DNA of 64,000 bases, taken from contig NZ_JAKNRW010000003.1 of assembly GCF_023072615.1 (NCBI RefSeq), positions 186,001 through 250,000 on the forward strand. Reading direction: 5' to 3'. The notes under the pieces were generated by a model, which saw only the letters and a list, made by a program, of their open reading frames with translations, was not told where the DNA came from and ran no database searches. The DNA comes from Pseudomonas violetae. GTDB lineage: Bacteria; Pseudomonadota; Gammaproteobacteria; Pseudomonadales; Pseudomonadaceae. The position numbers and the translations under genes were made by a program. Shown piece by piece: positions 51,895-60,422 of the stretch (its first letter is position 1; every line of letters begins with the position of its first letter).

Positions 51895-52356
51895 ATGAGC
51901 TTTTCCGGGAAACCCACCACCTTTGTGGATCAGGCGATCGAGAACGACGGCTTTTGGCCGAACCTCTCCTTGTCCGAATTCCAGAAGGGTTACCGCCTGC
52001 CGGCGGAGTACCTGGTAGACATGCTGGCCACTGATCTGACCACGGCGATGATCGAGGTCAACAAGGATCTCGCCAAGCGCAAAGCAGCCTGGCACTCCGT
52101 AGGTATCACCTCTGTAGAGGCTGCAGACCCTACGGTGCTGCAGGAGCGCACATTTCACGCAGCGACGTACAAGCGCGCCGTTTACTGCCGCGCCAAAGCC
52201 AGTTTGCTGACTCAGTTCGCCACCGTGACCCGCCGTGAAAGCGCGGAAAATACCGGCAAGGAATTGCCCGAGCGTGGCGAAACCTTCCTGGAGTTCAGCC
52301 AGCAGGCCGTCCGCTCGCTGCAGGGCCGTGGCCGCATTACGGCGGCACTCCTGTGA
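51895..52356 (+). CDS. Head completion/stabilisation protein (P2 GpL family)
   Basis: 153 residues. The GpL-type core WPNLSLSEFQKGYRLPAEYLVDMLATDLTTAMIEVN and RAVYCRAKASLLTQFATVTRRESAENTGKELPER is evident. It seals the DNA-filled head before tail joining. A gap of 98 bases separates it from the small terminase gene and holds an imperfect inverted repeat (GGCGAGAAACTGT / ACAGTTTTCCCGCC). The end overlaps the next gene as GTGA. Confidence 0.9.
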   Translation: MSFSGKPTTFVDQAIENDGFWPNLSLSEFQKGYRLPAEYLVDMLATDLTTAMIEVNKDLAKRKAAWHSVGITSVEAADPTVLQERTFHAATYKRAVYCRAKASLLTQFATVTRRESAENTGKELPERGETFLEFSQQAVRSLQGRGRITAALL

Positions 52357-52796
52357 TCAAGCTCAAAGCCCTCACCACGTACTTGATCGGGCGCCAGTTG
52401 GTGCTGCCGGAGCAGCTCGATAGTTGGACCGACCAGGTGAGTTTGGAATTGGTCTGGAAGCCGGACCTGCAGGGCATGCACATGGGCGACATGAACTACA
52501 CCGCGACCATCGTGCTCGAGCGCTTTGCAGACCACCCCGGCCGATTGATGGCGCTGGTAGGCAGCTGGCTGGAAACCAACGACGAAGATCGCGACGAACT
52601 GCCCGCCGTGCAGTTCGACATCACCATGCTCGATGACGACCTGGCCGATGTCGACATCAAGCTGGAATTCAGCGAACCCCAGTACCTGGCCGAGGAACCG
52701 GGCGGTGAAATCATCGCGTTCGGTAAGACCTGGTCATTTATCCCCTTCGATTTGTGGGTGGCTGAGCGCGGCGAGGTAATCGGCGATGGCGCGTAG
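52353..52796 (+). CDS. Tail completion protein (P2 GpR family)
   Basis: 147 residues from a GTG overlapping the GpL stop. KALTTYLIGRQLVLPEQLDSWTDQVSLELVWKPDLQG and the MNYTATIVLERFADHPGRLMALVGSWLETND segment fit GpR, which completes the tail before joining to heads. Overlaps the GpS gene by 11 bases. Confidence 0.88.
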   Translation: MIKLKALTTYLIGRQLVLPEQLDSWTDQVSLELVWKPDLQGMHMGDMNYTATIVLERFADHPGRLMALVGSWLETNDEDRDELPAVQFDITMLDDDLADVDIKLEFSEPQYLAEEPGGEIIAFGKTWSFIPFDLWVAERGEVIGDGA

Positions 52797-53466
52797 CACC
52801 TTTGAACTCGACGTCCGGGGCTATTTGGGTGTCCAGGAACAACTGGCCCTATTGAGCCTTCCACCACAGCTGCGCCGGCGTCTGCTCAACAACGTCACCA
52901 AGCGCGTGCGCAGCATGAGCCGTCAGCGTATCCGCGAACAACGCAACGTCGACGGCAGCGCTTTCGCTCCGCGCAAAGGATCGGCCAAGGGCAAAAAGAA
53001 GATGGAAGCGGGCCTCGGCAAATTGCTGATGGTCACCCGCGTGAATGCCGACGAGGCCGAGCTGGGATGGCGCAACACGCTGACCCGCTGGGTTGCCTCC
53101 CAGCAGCACAACGGCGTGTCCGAGCGTCGCACTGCTGCCCAGATGCGCAGATGGAACAAAGTCCCTGCAGGTCTGGCGGCGACGGAAAAACAGGCTAAGC
53201 GTTTGCGCCGTCTCGGTTTCAAGGTCCGCCAGGAAGGCAAGAAAAGCCTCACACGCCCGACTGTGGCGTGGATTCAAGAGCACGTGAACTACGCCAAGGC
53301 GGGTTTGTTGATTCGCATCCTGGACAACGAACAAACCGAATCCACTGGTGCGCAAAGCTGGGACATCACCCTGCCAAAACGCCAGTTCCTCGGCGCGGGC
53401 ACCGAACGGGACACCAGCTTGCTGGTTAACCAGGTGCTGCAACAAATCCTTAATTCTCCCCGCTAG
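52786..53466 (+). CDS. Virion morphogenesis / tail completion protein (P2 GpS family)
   Basis: 226 residues. SLPPQLRRRLLNNVTKRVRSMSRQRIREQRNVDGSAFAPRKGSAKGKKK and the C-terminal LPKRQFLGAGTERDTSLLVNQVLQQIL correspond to the phage virion morphogenesis family. Rich in Arg and Lys, likely binding DNA or the negatively charged tail. Followed 11 bases later by the sheath gene. Confidence 0.9.
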   Translation: MARSTFELDVRGYLGVQEQLALLSLPPQLRRRLLNNVTKRVRSMSRQRIREQRNVDGSAFAPRKGSAKGKKKMEAGLGKLLMVTRVNADEAELGWRNTLTRWVASQQHNGVSERRTAAQMRRWNKVPAGLAATEKQAKRLRRLGFKVRQEGKKSLTRPTVAWIQEHVNYAKAGLLIRILDNEQTESTGAQSWDITLPKRQFLGAGTERDTSLLVNQVLQQILNSPR

Positions 53467-53477
53467 CGAGGCACTGC

Positions 53478-54593
53478 ATGGCACTCGGTCAAGTCAGCGT
53501 TAACAACCTCAATCTCAGCCAAGGCGCTGTGACGGCGGTTGAACGCTATTTCCTTTTCATCGGCGCCGGCGCGAAAAACATCGGCTCGTTGATCCCTTTG
53601 AATACTGATAGCGATCTGGACGTTCAGCTGGGCATTCCTGCCAGCGACCTGAAAACCCAGATCACCGCGGCTCGCTTGAATGGTGGCGATCGCTGGGCCT
53701 GCCTTGCCGCGCCTATCGCCGCCGATGGCGACTGGAAGCTGGCACTTGATAAGGCACAGCAACAGGGCTACTCGGTCGAGACCGTAGTCATTACCACCCC
53801 AGTGGTGGCCGGTGCAGAGCTGACCGTGATGCACGATGAAGCCGTGGAGCTGGCCAACACCTACAAGCGCAACGTCTTCGTGATGACCGCTTCCAAAGGC
53901 ATCGATCCTGCGACGACCTGGGCGGCTTACCTGACCGCGCAAAAGGCAATCACCAAAGACGTGCTGGCACCGCTTGTGCTCGTCGTGCCGCTGCTGCATG
54001 GCAACGACCTGGGCGTACTGGCTGGCCGGCTTGCCAACGCGGCAGTGAGTATCGCCGACAGCCCAATGCGTGTGGCCACTGGCGCGCTGCTGGGCTTGGG
54101 GCCAGTGCCTTCTGACTCCGAAGGTGTGCCCCTGCAGTCTGCGTTGCGCGCGGAGCTCGACAAGGCTCGTTTTTCTGTCAGCCAGACCTACCCGGACTAC
54201 CCAGGTGTGTATTGGGGCGACGGCAACATGCTGGATGCACCGGCCAGCGACTTCCAGGTGGTTGAGTACGTGCGCATCGTGCACAAGGCCGCACGCCGGA
54301 TCCGTCCATTGCTGATTCGCCGCGTAGCCGATCGCCGTCTGAACAACACCCCCAACAGCATGGCCGTGAACATCAACGCCCTGATGGCGCCGCTGCGCGC
54401 TATGGCGAAGTCCACAACCTTCGCTGGCCAGGTATTCCCGGGTGAGATCGAGCCGCCAAAAGACGGCGACATTGTTCTGTCCTGGACGAGCAAAACCGCT
54501 GTCGAGGCCTACATCAAGATACGCCCCCTCAACTGCCCGAAAGACCTGACCGCGAACATCGCGCTGGATCTTTCCACCGACGATACGGAGTAA
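53478..54593 (+). CDS. Contractile tail sheath protein (DUF2586 type)
   Basis: 371 residues. It begins SVNNLNLSQGAVTAVERYFLFIGAGAKN and contains RLNGGDRWACLAAPIAADGDW, DSPMRVATGALLGLGPVPSDSEG and a C-terminal AVEAYIKIRPLNCPKDLTANIALD, the pattern of DUF2586 sheath proteins found in HP1/K139-like phages rather than the classic FI sheath of P2. Polymerises around the tube and contracts on adsorption. Complete and in frame. Confidence 0.9.
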   Translation: MALGQVSVNNLNLSQGAVTAVERYFLFIGAGAKNIGSLIPLNTDSDLDVQLGIPASDLKTQITAARLNGGDRWACLAAPIAADGDWKLALDKAQQQGYSVETVVITTPVVAGAELTVMHDEAVELANTYKRNVFVMTASKGIDPATTWAAYLTAQKAITKDVLAPLVLVVPLLHGNDLGVLAGRLANAAVSIADSPMRVATGALLGLGPVPSDSEGVPLQSALRAELDKARFSVSQTYPDYPGVYWGDGNMLDAPASDFQVVEYVRIVHKAARRIRPLLIRRVADRRLNNTPNSMAVNINALMAPLRAMAKSTTFAGQVFPGEIEPPKDGDIVLSWTSKTAVEAYIKIRPLNCPKDLTANIALDLSTDDTE

Positions 54594-54597
54594 CCCC

Positions 54598-55050
54598 ATG
54601 GCGGCAAAGATTGGCGGTAAGAACTTTGACGTGACCTTGGGCGACCTGCAGGTACACGTCGAGAGCTGCACCCTGGATATCACGGACAACACCGCCGTGG
54701 CACAAACCCGGGGCGTGCCCAACGGGCACGTCGACGGCGACGTGGCGGCCGCCGGCGAGATTGAACTGGACACCACCAACTTCAACCTGGTGATCGAAGC
54801 GGCCAAAACCGCCGGAAGCTTCCGAGAGCTGGAACCGTTCGACGTGGTGTTCTACGCCAAGGCTGGCGATGAAGAGCTGCGAATTGAGGCCTTCGGCTGC
54901 AAGTTGCGCCTGTCCAGCCTGCTCAGCATCGATCCCAAGGGTGCCGAGAAGAACAAGCACAAGATCCCTTACGACGTCACCAGCCCTGACTTCGTGAAGA
55001 TCAATGGCGTGCCGTACTTGGCTGCTGCGGAAATCGAGGGTCTGACCTGA
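54598..55050 (+). CDS. Tail tube protein (DUF2597 type)
   Basis: 150 residues. KIGGKNFDVTLGDLQVHVESCTLDITDNTAVAQTRGVPNGHVDGDVAAAG and the C-terminal DPKGAEKNKHKIPYDVTSPDFVKINGVPYL place it in DUF2597, the tail-tube counterpart of the DUF2586 sheath. It forms the inner tube through which DNA passes. The stop overlaps the next gene by one base. Confidence 0.9.
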   Translation: MAAKIGGKNFDVTLGDLQVHVESCTLDITDNTAVAQTRGVPNGHVDGDVAAAGEIELDTTNFNLVIEAAKTAGSFRELEPFDVVFYAKAGDEELRIEAFGCKLRLSSLLSIDPKGAEKNKHKIPYDVTSPDFVKINGVPYLAAAEIEGLT

Positions 55051-55262
55051 TGGTTTGCCCGTTCGACCGCGCCCAGGCAGTGGAGCAACGCCAGCGCGAC
55101 CAGGCGATTGCCGCTCAGTTGGCCAAACCGCGCCCGATCGGGCCAAGCCGTAGCGAATGCCTGGACTGTGACGGCGAGATTCACAAAGCGCGCCAGGCGC
55201 TCGGCGGGATTCTGCGTTGCGTGCCATGCCAGTCAATTTTTGAGAAAGGGGGTCGCCGATGA
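55050..55262 (+). CDS. TraR/DksA-type zinc-finger protein
   Basis: 70 residues starting in a TGATG overlap with the tube gene. The four-Cys zinc site CLDC...CVPC (about 36-60) and the context FEKGGRR match small phage TraR/DksA proteins that bind the RNA polymerase secondary channel. It could switch host transcription toward the late phage program or tolerate nutrient stress. Its place between tail and lysis genes is usual in Pseudomonas P2-like phages. Confidence 0.87.
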   Translation: MVCPFDRAQAVEQRQRDQAIAAQLAKPRPIGPSRSECLDCDGEIHKARQALGGILRCVPCQSIFEKGGRR

Positions 55263-55465
55263 GCACGAATCAGGCCGCTCAGGACACCGCCATTGCCTTC
55301 GTAAAAGCGTCACCCGCGATCGGCGTGGCCGCTACCGGCGTAACAGGTGCCGTCGACTGGTCAGCAGTGGCCTACATGCTGACCGCGCTCTACATGGTGC
55401 TGCAGATTGTGCTCTTGGTCCCCAAGTACCAACAGATGCTGCGTGACTGGAAGGGCAAATTATGA
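55259..55465 (+). CDS. Holin (HP1-type Phage_holin_2_3)
   Basis: 68 residues overlapping the zinc-finger gene by four bases. One long hydrophobic segment (SAVAYMLTALYMVLQIVLLVP, about 35-55) follows a weaker one (ASPAIGVAATGVTGAV), and the C-terminus is positively charged (RDWKGKL), as in HP1-family holins. It fixes lysis timing. Overlaps the endolysin start by four bases. Confidence 0.88.
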   Translation: MSTNQAAQDTAIAFVKASPAIGVAATGVTGAVDWSAVAYMLTALYMVLQIVLLVPKYQQMLRDWKGKL

Positions 55466-55989
55466 ACTTGCGCATCAAGATCGCCACCGGCGTTATTGCG
55501 CTGGCCAGCGCCACGCTCATCTCCTTCCTGGGCACTTGGGAAGGCACCGGCCAGAACGCCGTTTATGCCGACCAGTTGGCCGGTGGTTTGCCGACCGTAT
55601 GCATGGGCATCACCCGGTACACCAGCCCGCAACCAGTGATTATCGGCGACTACTGGTCCGCCGCTCGCTGCGCCGAGGTGGAAGCCCTGGTGGTGCAAAA
55701 GGCGCAGCTGCAGTTGGCGGAATGCCTAAGCAACCAAGCGATCGGGCAGAACACTTTTGATGCCCTGAGCAGCCACGGGCACAACGTCGGCACGCCCAAC
55801 ACCTGCGCCAGTCGAGCCGTAGGGCTGATCAACGCGGGACGCATTGCCGAGGGATGCAAAGCATTGGCTTGGGCGGCTGACGGAAAGACGCCGGTTTGGG
55901 CGTACGTCACCAACGCCCAGGGCCAAAAGGTATTCGTCCGGGGGCTGCACAACCGGCGCCTGGCTGAAGTGGAGCTTTGCCTCAAATGA
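55462..55989 (+). CDS. Endolysin (GH24 muramidase) with signal-anchor N-terminus
   Basis: 175 residues. The N-terminal hydrophobic helix IKIATGVIALASATLISFL is weakly hydrophobic (rich in Ala, Gly, Thr), so it may be a signal-anchor-release sequence as in R21-type endolysins. Catalytic Glu follows in TWEGTGQNAVYADQL, with the Asp and the PTVCMGIT turn completing the GH24 triad. It cleaves peptidoglycan glycan strands after holin action. Confidence 0.9.
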   Translation: MNLRIKIATGVIALASATLISFLGTWEGTGQNAVYADQLAGGLPTVCMGITRYTSPQPVIIGDYWSAARCAEVEALVVQKAQLQLAECLSNQAIGQNTFDALSSHGHNVGTPNTCASRAVGLINAGRIAEGCKALAWAADGKTPVWAYVTNAQGQKVFVRGLHNRRLAEVELCLK

Positions 55990-56498
55990 CCATCAATCCG
56001 CTACGTCTCGTGCTGCTCCTGGTACTCGCCAGCTTGTTGGCCTGGTGCACGTTCGATTGGGTGGCGGATCAACGTGACACCGCCCGGAGCGAGCGCGACA
56101 GCGCCCAGTCCGAAGCTCAAGGCCTGCGTGAAGCGGCCCGGATCAGCGGCGAGATGCTGGCCGCCCGCGACCGTATTGACCTTCAACGCACCGAGGAACT
56201 GAACAGTGCTCAAGAAAAAAACGATGCTCTGCAGCGCGATGTTGACGCTGGCAATCAGCGGTTGTCAGTCCGTGCCACCTGCAGACCGGTCGTCTCCGCT
56301 GCCTCCAGCACCGGCAGCGTGGCTGATGCAGGCACCGCCGAACTCGCAACAGACGCTCGACAAGATTATTTCACCCTCCGCAGCCAGCTCGCCCTTAGCA
56401 AGCAAATGATCCTCGGCCTGCAGGACTACATACGCCAGGTGGTCATGCGATCGCCGGCAACCGATTCATCTCAGCAATCAATGGAAACCACCCCATGA
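55986..56498 (+). CDS. Rz-like inner-membrane spanin
   Basis: 170 residues from the ATG at 55986 (MTINPL). An N-terminal membrane helix (LRLVLLLVLASLLAWCTF) is followed by a long charged coiled coil (about 30-95, DQRDTARSERDSAQSEAQGLREAARI) typical of Rz spanins. With the nested lipoprotein Rz1 it fuses inner and outer membranes in the last lysis step. The ATG at 55977 would overlap the endolysin end. The tail chaperone gene starts in its last bases. Confidence 0.85.
   Translation: MTINPLRLVLLLVLASLLAWCTFDWVADQRDTARSERDSAQSEAQGLREAARISGEMLAARDRIDLQRTEELNSAQEKNDALQRDVDAGNQRLSVRATCRPVVSAASSTGSVADAGTAELATDARQDYFTLRSQLALSKQMILGLQDYIRQVVMRSPATDSSQQSMETTP
56206..56409 (+). CDS. Rz1-like outer-membrane lipoprotein, nested in Rz
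   Basis: 67 residues in the +1 frame inside Rz, starting at a GTG (56206) after an A-rich stretch. The signal ends in a lipobox LAISG-C, then a Pro-rich body (SVPPADRSSPLPPAPAAW), exactly the pattern of Rz1 lipoproteins. Embedded architecture and composition leave little doubt; no separate ribosome site is clear, so translation may be coupled. Confidence 0.85.
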   Translation: MLKKKTMLCSAMLTLAISGCQSVPPADRSSPLPPAPAAWLMQAPPNSQQTLDKIISPSAASSPLASK

Positions 56499-56785
56499 GC
56501 GAAGTAAACCGCGACATCACCTTGGAAATTGGCGGCGCCGAATTTGTGTTCAGCCTGACCCCGCAGGACGTGACCAAGTACTTCAACTCCACCACCAACA
56601 ACAACAAGGTGGCGCCGGCGAACAATCTGCTGGTGAACACCGTGCACCAGGAACAGCGCGCCTCGCTCAAGCCGTTGTTGGCCAACCCGGTCACCGTAAT
56701 GGAGTTGGTCGGTGCACTGCTCGAGGAGTACTCGCCGGACGTTGAAATCATCGTAAAAAAGTCCTCGGGCACGCTGAAAGCCTGA
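56495..56785 (+). CDS. Tail assembly chaperone E-like protein (short form)
   Basis: 96 residues starting in an ATGA overlap with Rz. VNRDITLEIGGAEFVFSLTPQDVTKYFNSTTNNNKVAPANNLL matches the putative phage tail assembly chaperone family (PF10963). It contains an A AAA AAG slippery heptamer (56755-56761) near its end. Ribosomes that do not slip stop at 56785 to give this short form, which is made in excess and coats the tape measure during tail assembly. Confidence 0.92.
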   Translation: MSEVNRDITLEIGGAEFVFSLTPQDVTKYFNSTTNNNKVAPANNLLVNTVHQEQRASLKPLLANPVTVMELVGALLEEYSPDVEIIVKKSSGTLKA

Positions 56786-56949
56786 AGGACGATGGGTTAG
56801 GCCAGCTCGCTGCCCTGACCACCCGCTGGCTACCTTGTGCAGAACCCACGATTGAAAACATGGGCACGGCCAAGTGGCTGGAAGAAGAACACTGGCGCCG
56901 GATGGAAATTGCCGTAGCAAACGGCATCGCCTTCGCGTTGAACGGATAG
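56495..56949 (+). CDS. Tail assembly chaperone, -1 frameshift product (E+E')
   Basis: Joining 56495-56761 with 56761-56949 by one -1 slip at A AAA AAG gives 151 residues: the short form continues as KKVLGHAESLKDDGLGQ and a new C-terminal domain (LAALTTRWLPCAEPTIEN, WLEEEHWRRMEIAVANG) up to a TAG at 56947. The extension frame has no other start codon of its own with a ribosome site. This copies lambda G/GT and P2 E/E+E'. A ratio of short to long product is needed for correct tail length. Confidence 0.88.
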
Positions 56950-56956
56950 GACACCC

Positions 56957-58930
56957 ATGGCTGACCGCGCTGCCCGCTTGGCTTTCATCCTCAGCTTGAC
57001 CGACAAGGTCACTGCCCCGTTGGGCAAGGTGAAAACCAGCTTTTCCGACCTGGCCAACCAGGGACAGCAGAACATCGTGAAGATGGGCGCAGGGCTGGCC
57101 GGCATGGTGGGCGCTGGTGTGGCAATCACCGAGTCACTGGAACCCGCGCTGGAAATGAATCGGGCACTCGGTGAAGTTCGTTCACTGGGCGTCGCTGAAG
57201 AGGCGCTGAATGCGCTCAACCGTAAGTCACTTGAATTCTCGGTGGCTTATGGCGAGAACGCCCAGGCTTTCGTTGCTTCCGCGTACAGCATTTCAGGTGC
57301 AATCAAAGGTCTGGCCGGCGAGCAGTTGGCCACGTTCACCAACACCAGCAACCTGTTGGCCAAGGCGACCAAATCCGACGCCGAGACCATGGGGGCCTAC
57401 GTGGGCACGATGTACAACCTGTTCAAGTCTTCGGCTGACGCCATGGGCAAAAGCGAGTGGGTTGAGAAGTTGGGCGGTCAGACGGCGCTGGCGGTGAAGC
57501 TGTTCCGTACTGACGGCGCCCAACTAAAAGATGGCTTCAAGGAATTTGGCCAGATCGCGAACACCGCCGGCGTCGATATTGCCGAACAGTTCGCAGTTCT
57601 CGGCACACTGAGCAGCACCATGGAAGGCGGGGACGCTGGCGGGCTGTACAAGTCGTTCTTCGAGAACATCGGCGCCGCCTCCGACAAGCTCGGTATTAAG
57701 TTCACCGACCAGAATGACCGGCTAATTCCGATGGCCGACATTCTGGCAAAGCTGCAGGGCAAGTTCGGCGATCTGAACAGTGCGGCTGCCGGCACCAAGT
57801 TGACCGAGGCATTCGGCGGCGAAGGCGCGCGCGTCATCACCGCTTTGGCAAAGGACACCGATCGGTTCCGCAACGGCCTGGATCAACTGGGCAAAGTTCG
57901 CGGGCTGGAGGACGCCGAGAAGATGGCCCAAGCCATGGTCGACCCGTGGCAGCAATTTGGCGCAGCGGTGCAGGCACTGCGTATTGCCTTCGGTCAGGCG
58001 TTGATTCCAATGCTCACACCGTTGATGGACCGCTTGGTGGGCATTGCGTCGACTCTGACCCGCTGGACACAGCTGTTTCCCAACATCACCCGCGTGGTGG
58101 GTATCACTGTCCTGGTGATCCTTGGACTGGCGGGTGCAATGGCGGCACTGACGTTCGTGGTGGGCCTGAGCAAGATGGTTTGGCTATCCCTGGTGACGAT
58201 CTGGAAGGTGCTGACCTGGACGGGGTTTCGCAGCATCGCCATGTTCCTATTCCACACCGTAATGATCACCGCCTTCGTCGTCGGCCTGGTCGCGCTGTAC
58301 ACCTGGATGGGCCTGGTTCGTGGCGCGATGCTGCTGTGGCAGGGCGCCATCTGGCTGGTGAACGCCGCGATGCTGGCCAACCCGGTGTTGATGATCATCG
58401 CCGGGGTCGTCGCCTTGATCGCGTTGGTGGTTGCCGCCGTTGTGTATTGGGATCAATGGACAGCGGCGCTGATGAATACCGCGGCGTTCAAGTGGGTGGC
58501 CGACCAGCTCCAAGGACTTTCAGACTGGTTCGGTTCGATGGCCGGTTGGACCGGCATGGCCCGCGCCGCGTGGGAGGGCATCGTCGCGATTTTCAAGAAC
58601 GCGATCAACGGGCTGATCGAAATGCTGAACAAGATCCCGGGTGTCCAGATCGATGCCGCTTTTGGTGATCTGCCCAGCCCTTCGGAGATCGGTGGCCTGT
58701 CCGCTCCGATCGCGGAGGAAGCACGCAAGCGCATGAATGGCGCCATGACCAGTATTTCCCCCAATGGCCCGACTGCCGTTCCGCCAGGTGGGCTGTTGCG
58801 CAGCATCCAGAACAGCAACACCCAGACCCAGAACAAAGGGACGCACGTGGAGAAGGTCGAGATCCACACGGCCAAGCCTATGACCCCACTAGAGCTTGAA
58901 AACATGGTCGCGATGGGAGTAGGCGGATGA
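56957..58930 (+). CDS. Tail tape measure protein
   Basis: 657 residues. TP901-type tape measure: KVTAPLGKVKTSFSDLANQGQQNIVKMGAGLAGMVGAG near the N-terminus, EEALNALNRKSLEFSVAYGENAQAFVASAYSISG, then several hydrophobic segments (about 380-490) and a C-terminal cap binding region. Its length fixes the tail length, which at roughly 1.5 angstrom per residue gives about 100 nm. Starts just after the frameshift product. Confidence 0.92.
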   Translation: MADRAARLAFILSLTDKVTAPLGKVKTSFSDLANQGQQNIVKMGAGLAGMVGAGVAITESLEPALEMNRALGEVRSLGVAEEALNALNRKSLEFSVAYGENAQAFVASAYSISGAIKGLAGEQLATFTNTSNLLAKATKSDAETMGAYVGTMYNLFKSSADAMGKSEWVEKLGGQTALAVKLFRTDGAQLKDGFKEFGQIANTAGVDIAEQFAVLGTLSSTMEGGDAGGLYKSFFENIGAASDKLGIKFTDQNDRLIPMADILAKLQGKFGDLNSAAAGTKLTEAFGGEGARVITALAKDTDRFRNGLDQLGKVRGLEDAEKMAQAMVDPWQQFGAAVQALRIAFGQALIPMLTPLMDRLVGIASTLTRWTQLFPNITRVVGITVLVILGLAGAMAALTFVVGLSKMVWLSLVTIWKVLTWTGFRSIAMFLFHTVMITAFVVGLVALYTWMGLVRGAMLLWQGAIWLVNAAMLANPVLMIIAGVVALIALVVAAVVYWDQWTAALMNTAAFKWVADQLQGLSDWFGSMAGWTGMARAAWEGIVAIFKNAINGLIEMLNKIPGVQIDAAFGDLPSPSEIGGLSAPIAEEARKRMNGAMTSISPNGPTAVPPGGLLRSIQNSNTQTQNKGTHVEKVEIHTAKPMTPLELENMVAMGVGG

Positions 58931-59244
58931 GCCTCTACATCGACCTGCTGATCACCAACAACGACCTGACTCTGGACCCCTCGAACCAGCCACTGCTGGT
59001 GGACGATCGGGCCAGCATCGCCCAGGACATCGGTCACATGATCCGCGAAAGCGGCCTGCTGGTGACGCTGGTGGCTGAGCGCGATCGCTTCCGTCAAGCC
59101 GATTGCATCCAGCAGTTGGAGCTACTGGTAGAGGCGGACGTGCGCCTGGTACCGGGCACCGTCCGGATCCTTGAAGAGGAAAAGGGCAAGTACCTGGTTA
59201 CGGCCAAAACCGTTGAATTCGGATCTGTCGAGGTAGTGCTGTGA
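58927..59244 (+). CDS. DUF2590 tail protein
   Basis: 105 residues overlapping the tape measure gene by four bases. IDLLITNNDLTLDPSNQPLLVDDRASIAQDIGHMIRESGLLVTLVAERD is the DUF2590 pattern, seen between tape measure and baseplate J in HP1/K139-like phages and probably equivalent to the P2 W (gp25-like) baseplate wedge. Its stop overlaps the next start as GTGA. Confidence 0.88.
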   Translation: MSLYIDLLITNNDLTLDPSNQPLLVDDRASIAQDIGHMIRESGLLVTLVAERDRFRQADCIQQLELLVEADVRLVPGTVRILEEEKGKYLVTAKTVEFGSVEVVL

Positions 59245-60422
59245 GTGACGTAGATTTCAAACAGGCGTTGAGTGACGCCGGCATTCCGACAACCGAGGCC
59301 AAGTTGCGCGCTGCCTGGGAATTGGAGGTCATTGCCCAGGGCAGCAAATTGAGCAACACCAGCGCCTGGTCGCCGTTCTGGCGGGTGATCACTGCCCTGG
59401 TGACCAAGCCAGTCATGTGGCTGATCGAGTTTATCGCCGGCACCGTGTTGCCGAATTTCTTCGTAAAAACGGCTGAGAAGGCGTGGCTGGATATGCTGGC
59501 CTGGGCGGTTAACGTCACCCGCAAGCCGGCGACCAAGGCCGAGGGGTGGTTGCTGTTCACCCGCAGCGCGCTGGCTGGCCTGCTGGAAGTTCCAGCGGGT
59601 ACCCGCGTGCAGTCGATTGCGATCAACGGCAACGTGTACGAGCTGGTGACGGTGGCAGCGGTCAGCTTTGCCGATGGCGAATCGCAGATCCGCGTGTTGG
59701 CCCGTGCGAAGCAGGCCGGCAGTGGATTCAATCTCGCACCAGGTTACTTTTCTATTCTGCCTGAGCCCGTGCCCGGGGTTGTCCAGGTGGTGAATGCTGA
59801 CGGCTGGCTGAGCCAACCCGGCGCCGATACCGAGCCCGACGACGAACTGCGCCTGCGTGTGCGTAACCAGTTCTCGGCGGTCAACCAGTGGCACACCGAC
59901 GCGGTATACCGCGCCATGATTGCCGCCTTCCCGGGCGTACAGCCCGACGGCGTTTACTTTGAGCACAACGCGCCCCGGGGCCCCGGCAGTGCCAATGCCT
60001 TTGTGCTGTTCGAGGCTGACTCGCCGGCGGACACCTTCCTGGCTGAAATCAACAGCTACATCCGCGACCAGGGCAACCACGGCCACGGTGACGACCTGCT
60101 TGTGTTGGAGATGCCTGCCACGCTGCACGCCATCAGCTTGACGGTCTGGCCCAAGGCCGAGGTGGGCGCCGAACGTCATCCAGCCTTGAAGGCCGACATC
60201 GAGCTGTACATCCGCGCTGCGTTCCGCGAAAGCACAGACAGTGACTTCAAGCCGGCGCCGACGCTGACCCATCCCCAGTCGCGGTTTTCCTTCAGCCGAT
60301 TGGGCGAGGAACTGCACCAACAATTCCCGGGCATCGACTCCCTGAAATTCGACAACGTCGACATCATTTCCGAGCTGACCATCCCGCGCCTATCCGGTGT
60401 TGAGGTGGTTCTGAGTGCTTAA
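59241..60422 (+). CDS. Baseplate assembly protein J
   Basis: 393 residues from a GTG. VTRKPATKAEGWLLFTRSALAGLLEVPAGTRVQS, LARAKQAGSGFNLAPGYFSILPEPVPGV and QPDGVYFEHNAPRGPGSANAFVLFEADSPAD match Baseplate J-like proteins, which form the outer ring of the contractile baseplate. Overlaps the following I-like gene by eight bases, keeping the tail genes tightly packed. Confidence 0.92.
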   Translation: MSDVDFKQALSDAGIPTTEAKLRAAWELEVIAQGSKLSNTSAWSPFWRVITALVTKPVMWLIEFIAGTVLPNFFVKTAEKAWLDMLAWAVNVTRKPATKAEGWLLFTRSALAGLLEVPAGTRVQSIAINGNVYELVTVAAVSFADGESQIRVLARAKQAGSGFNLAPGYFSILPEPVPGVVQVVNADGWLSQPGADTEPDDELRLRVRNQFSAVNQWHTDAVYRAMIAAFPGVQPDGVYFEHNAPRGPGSANAFVLFEADSPADTFLAEINSYIRDQGNHGHGDDLLVLEMPATLHAISLTVWPKAEVGAERHPALKADIELYIRAAFRESTDSDFKPAPTLTHPQSRFSFSRLGEELHQQFPGIDSLKFDNVDIISELTIPRLSGVEVVLSA

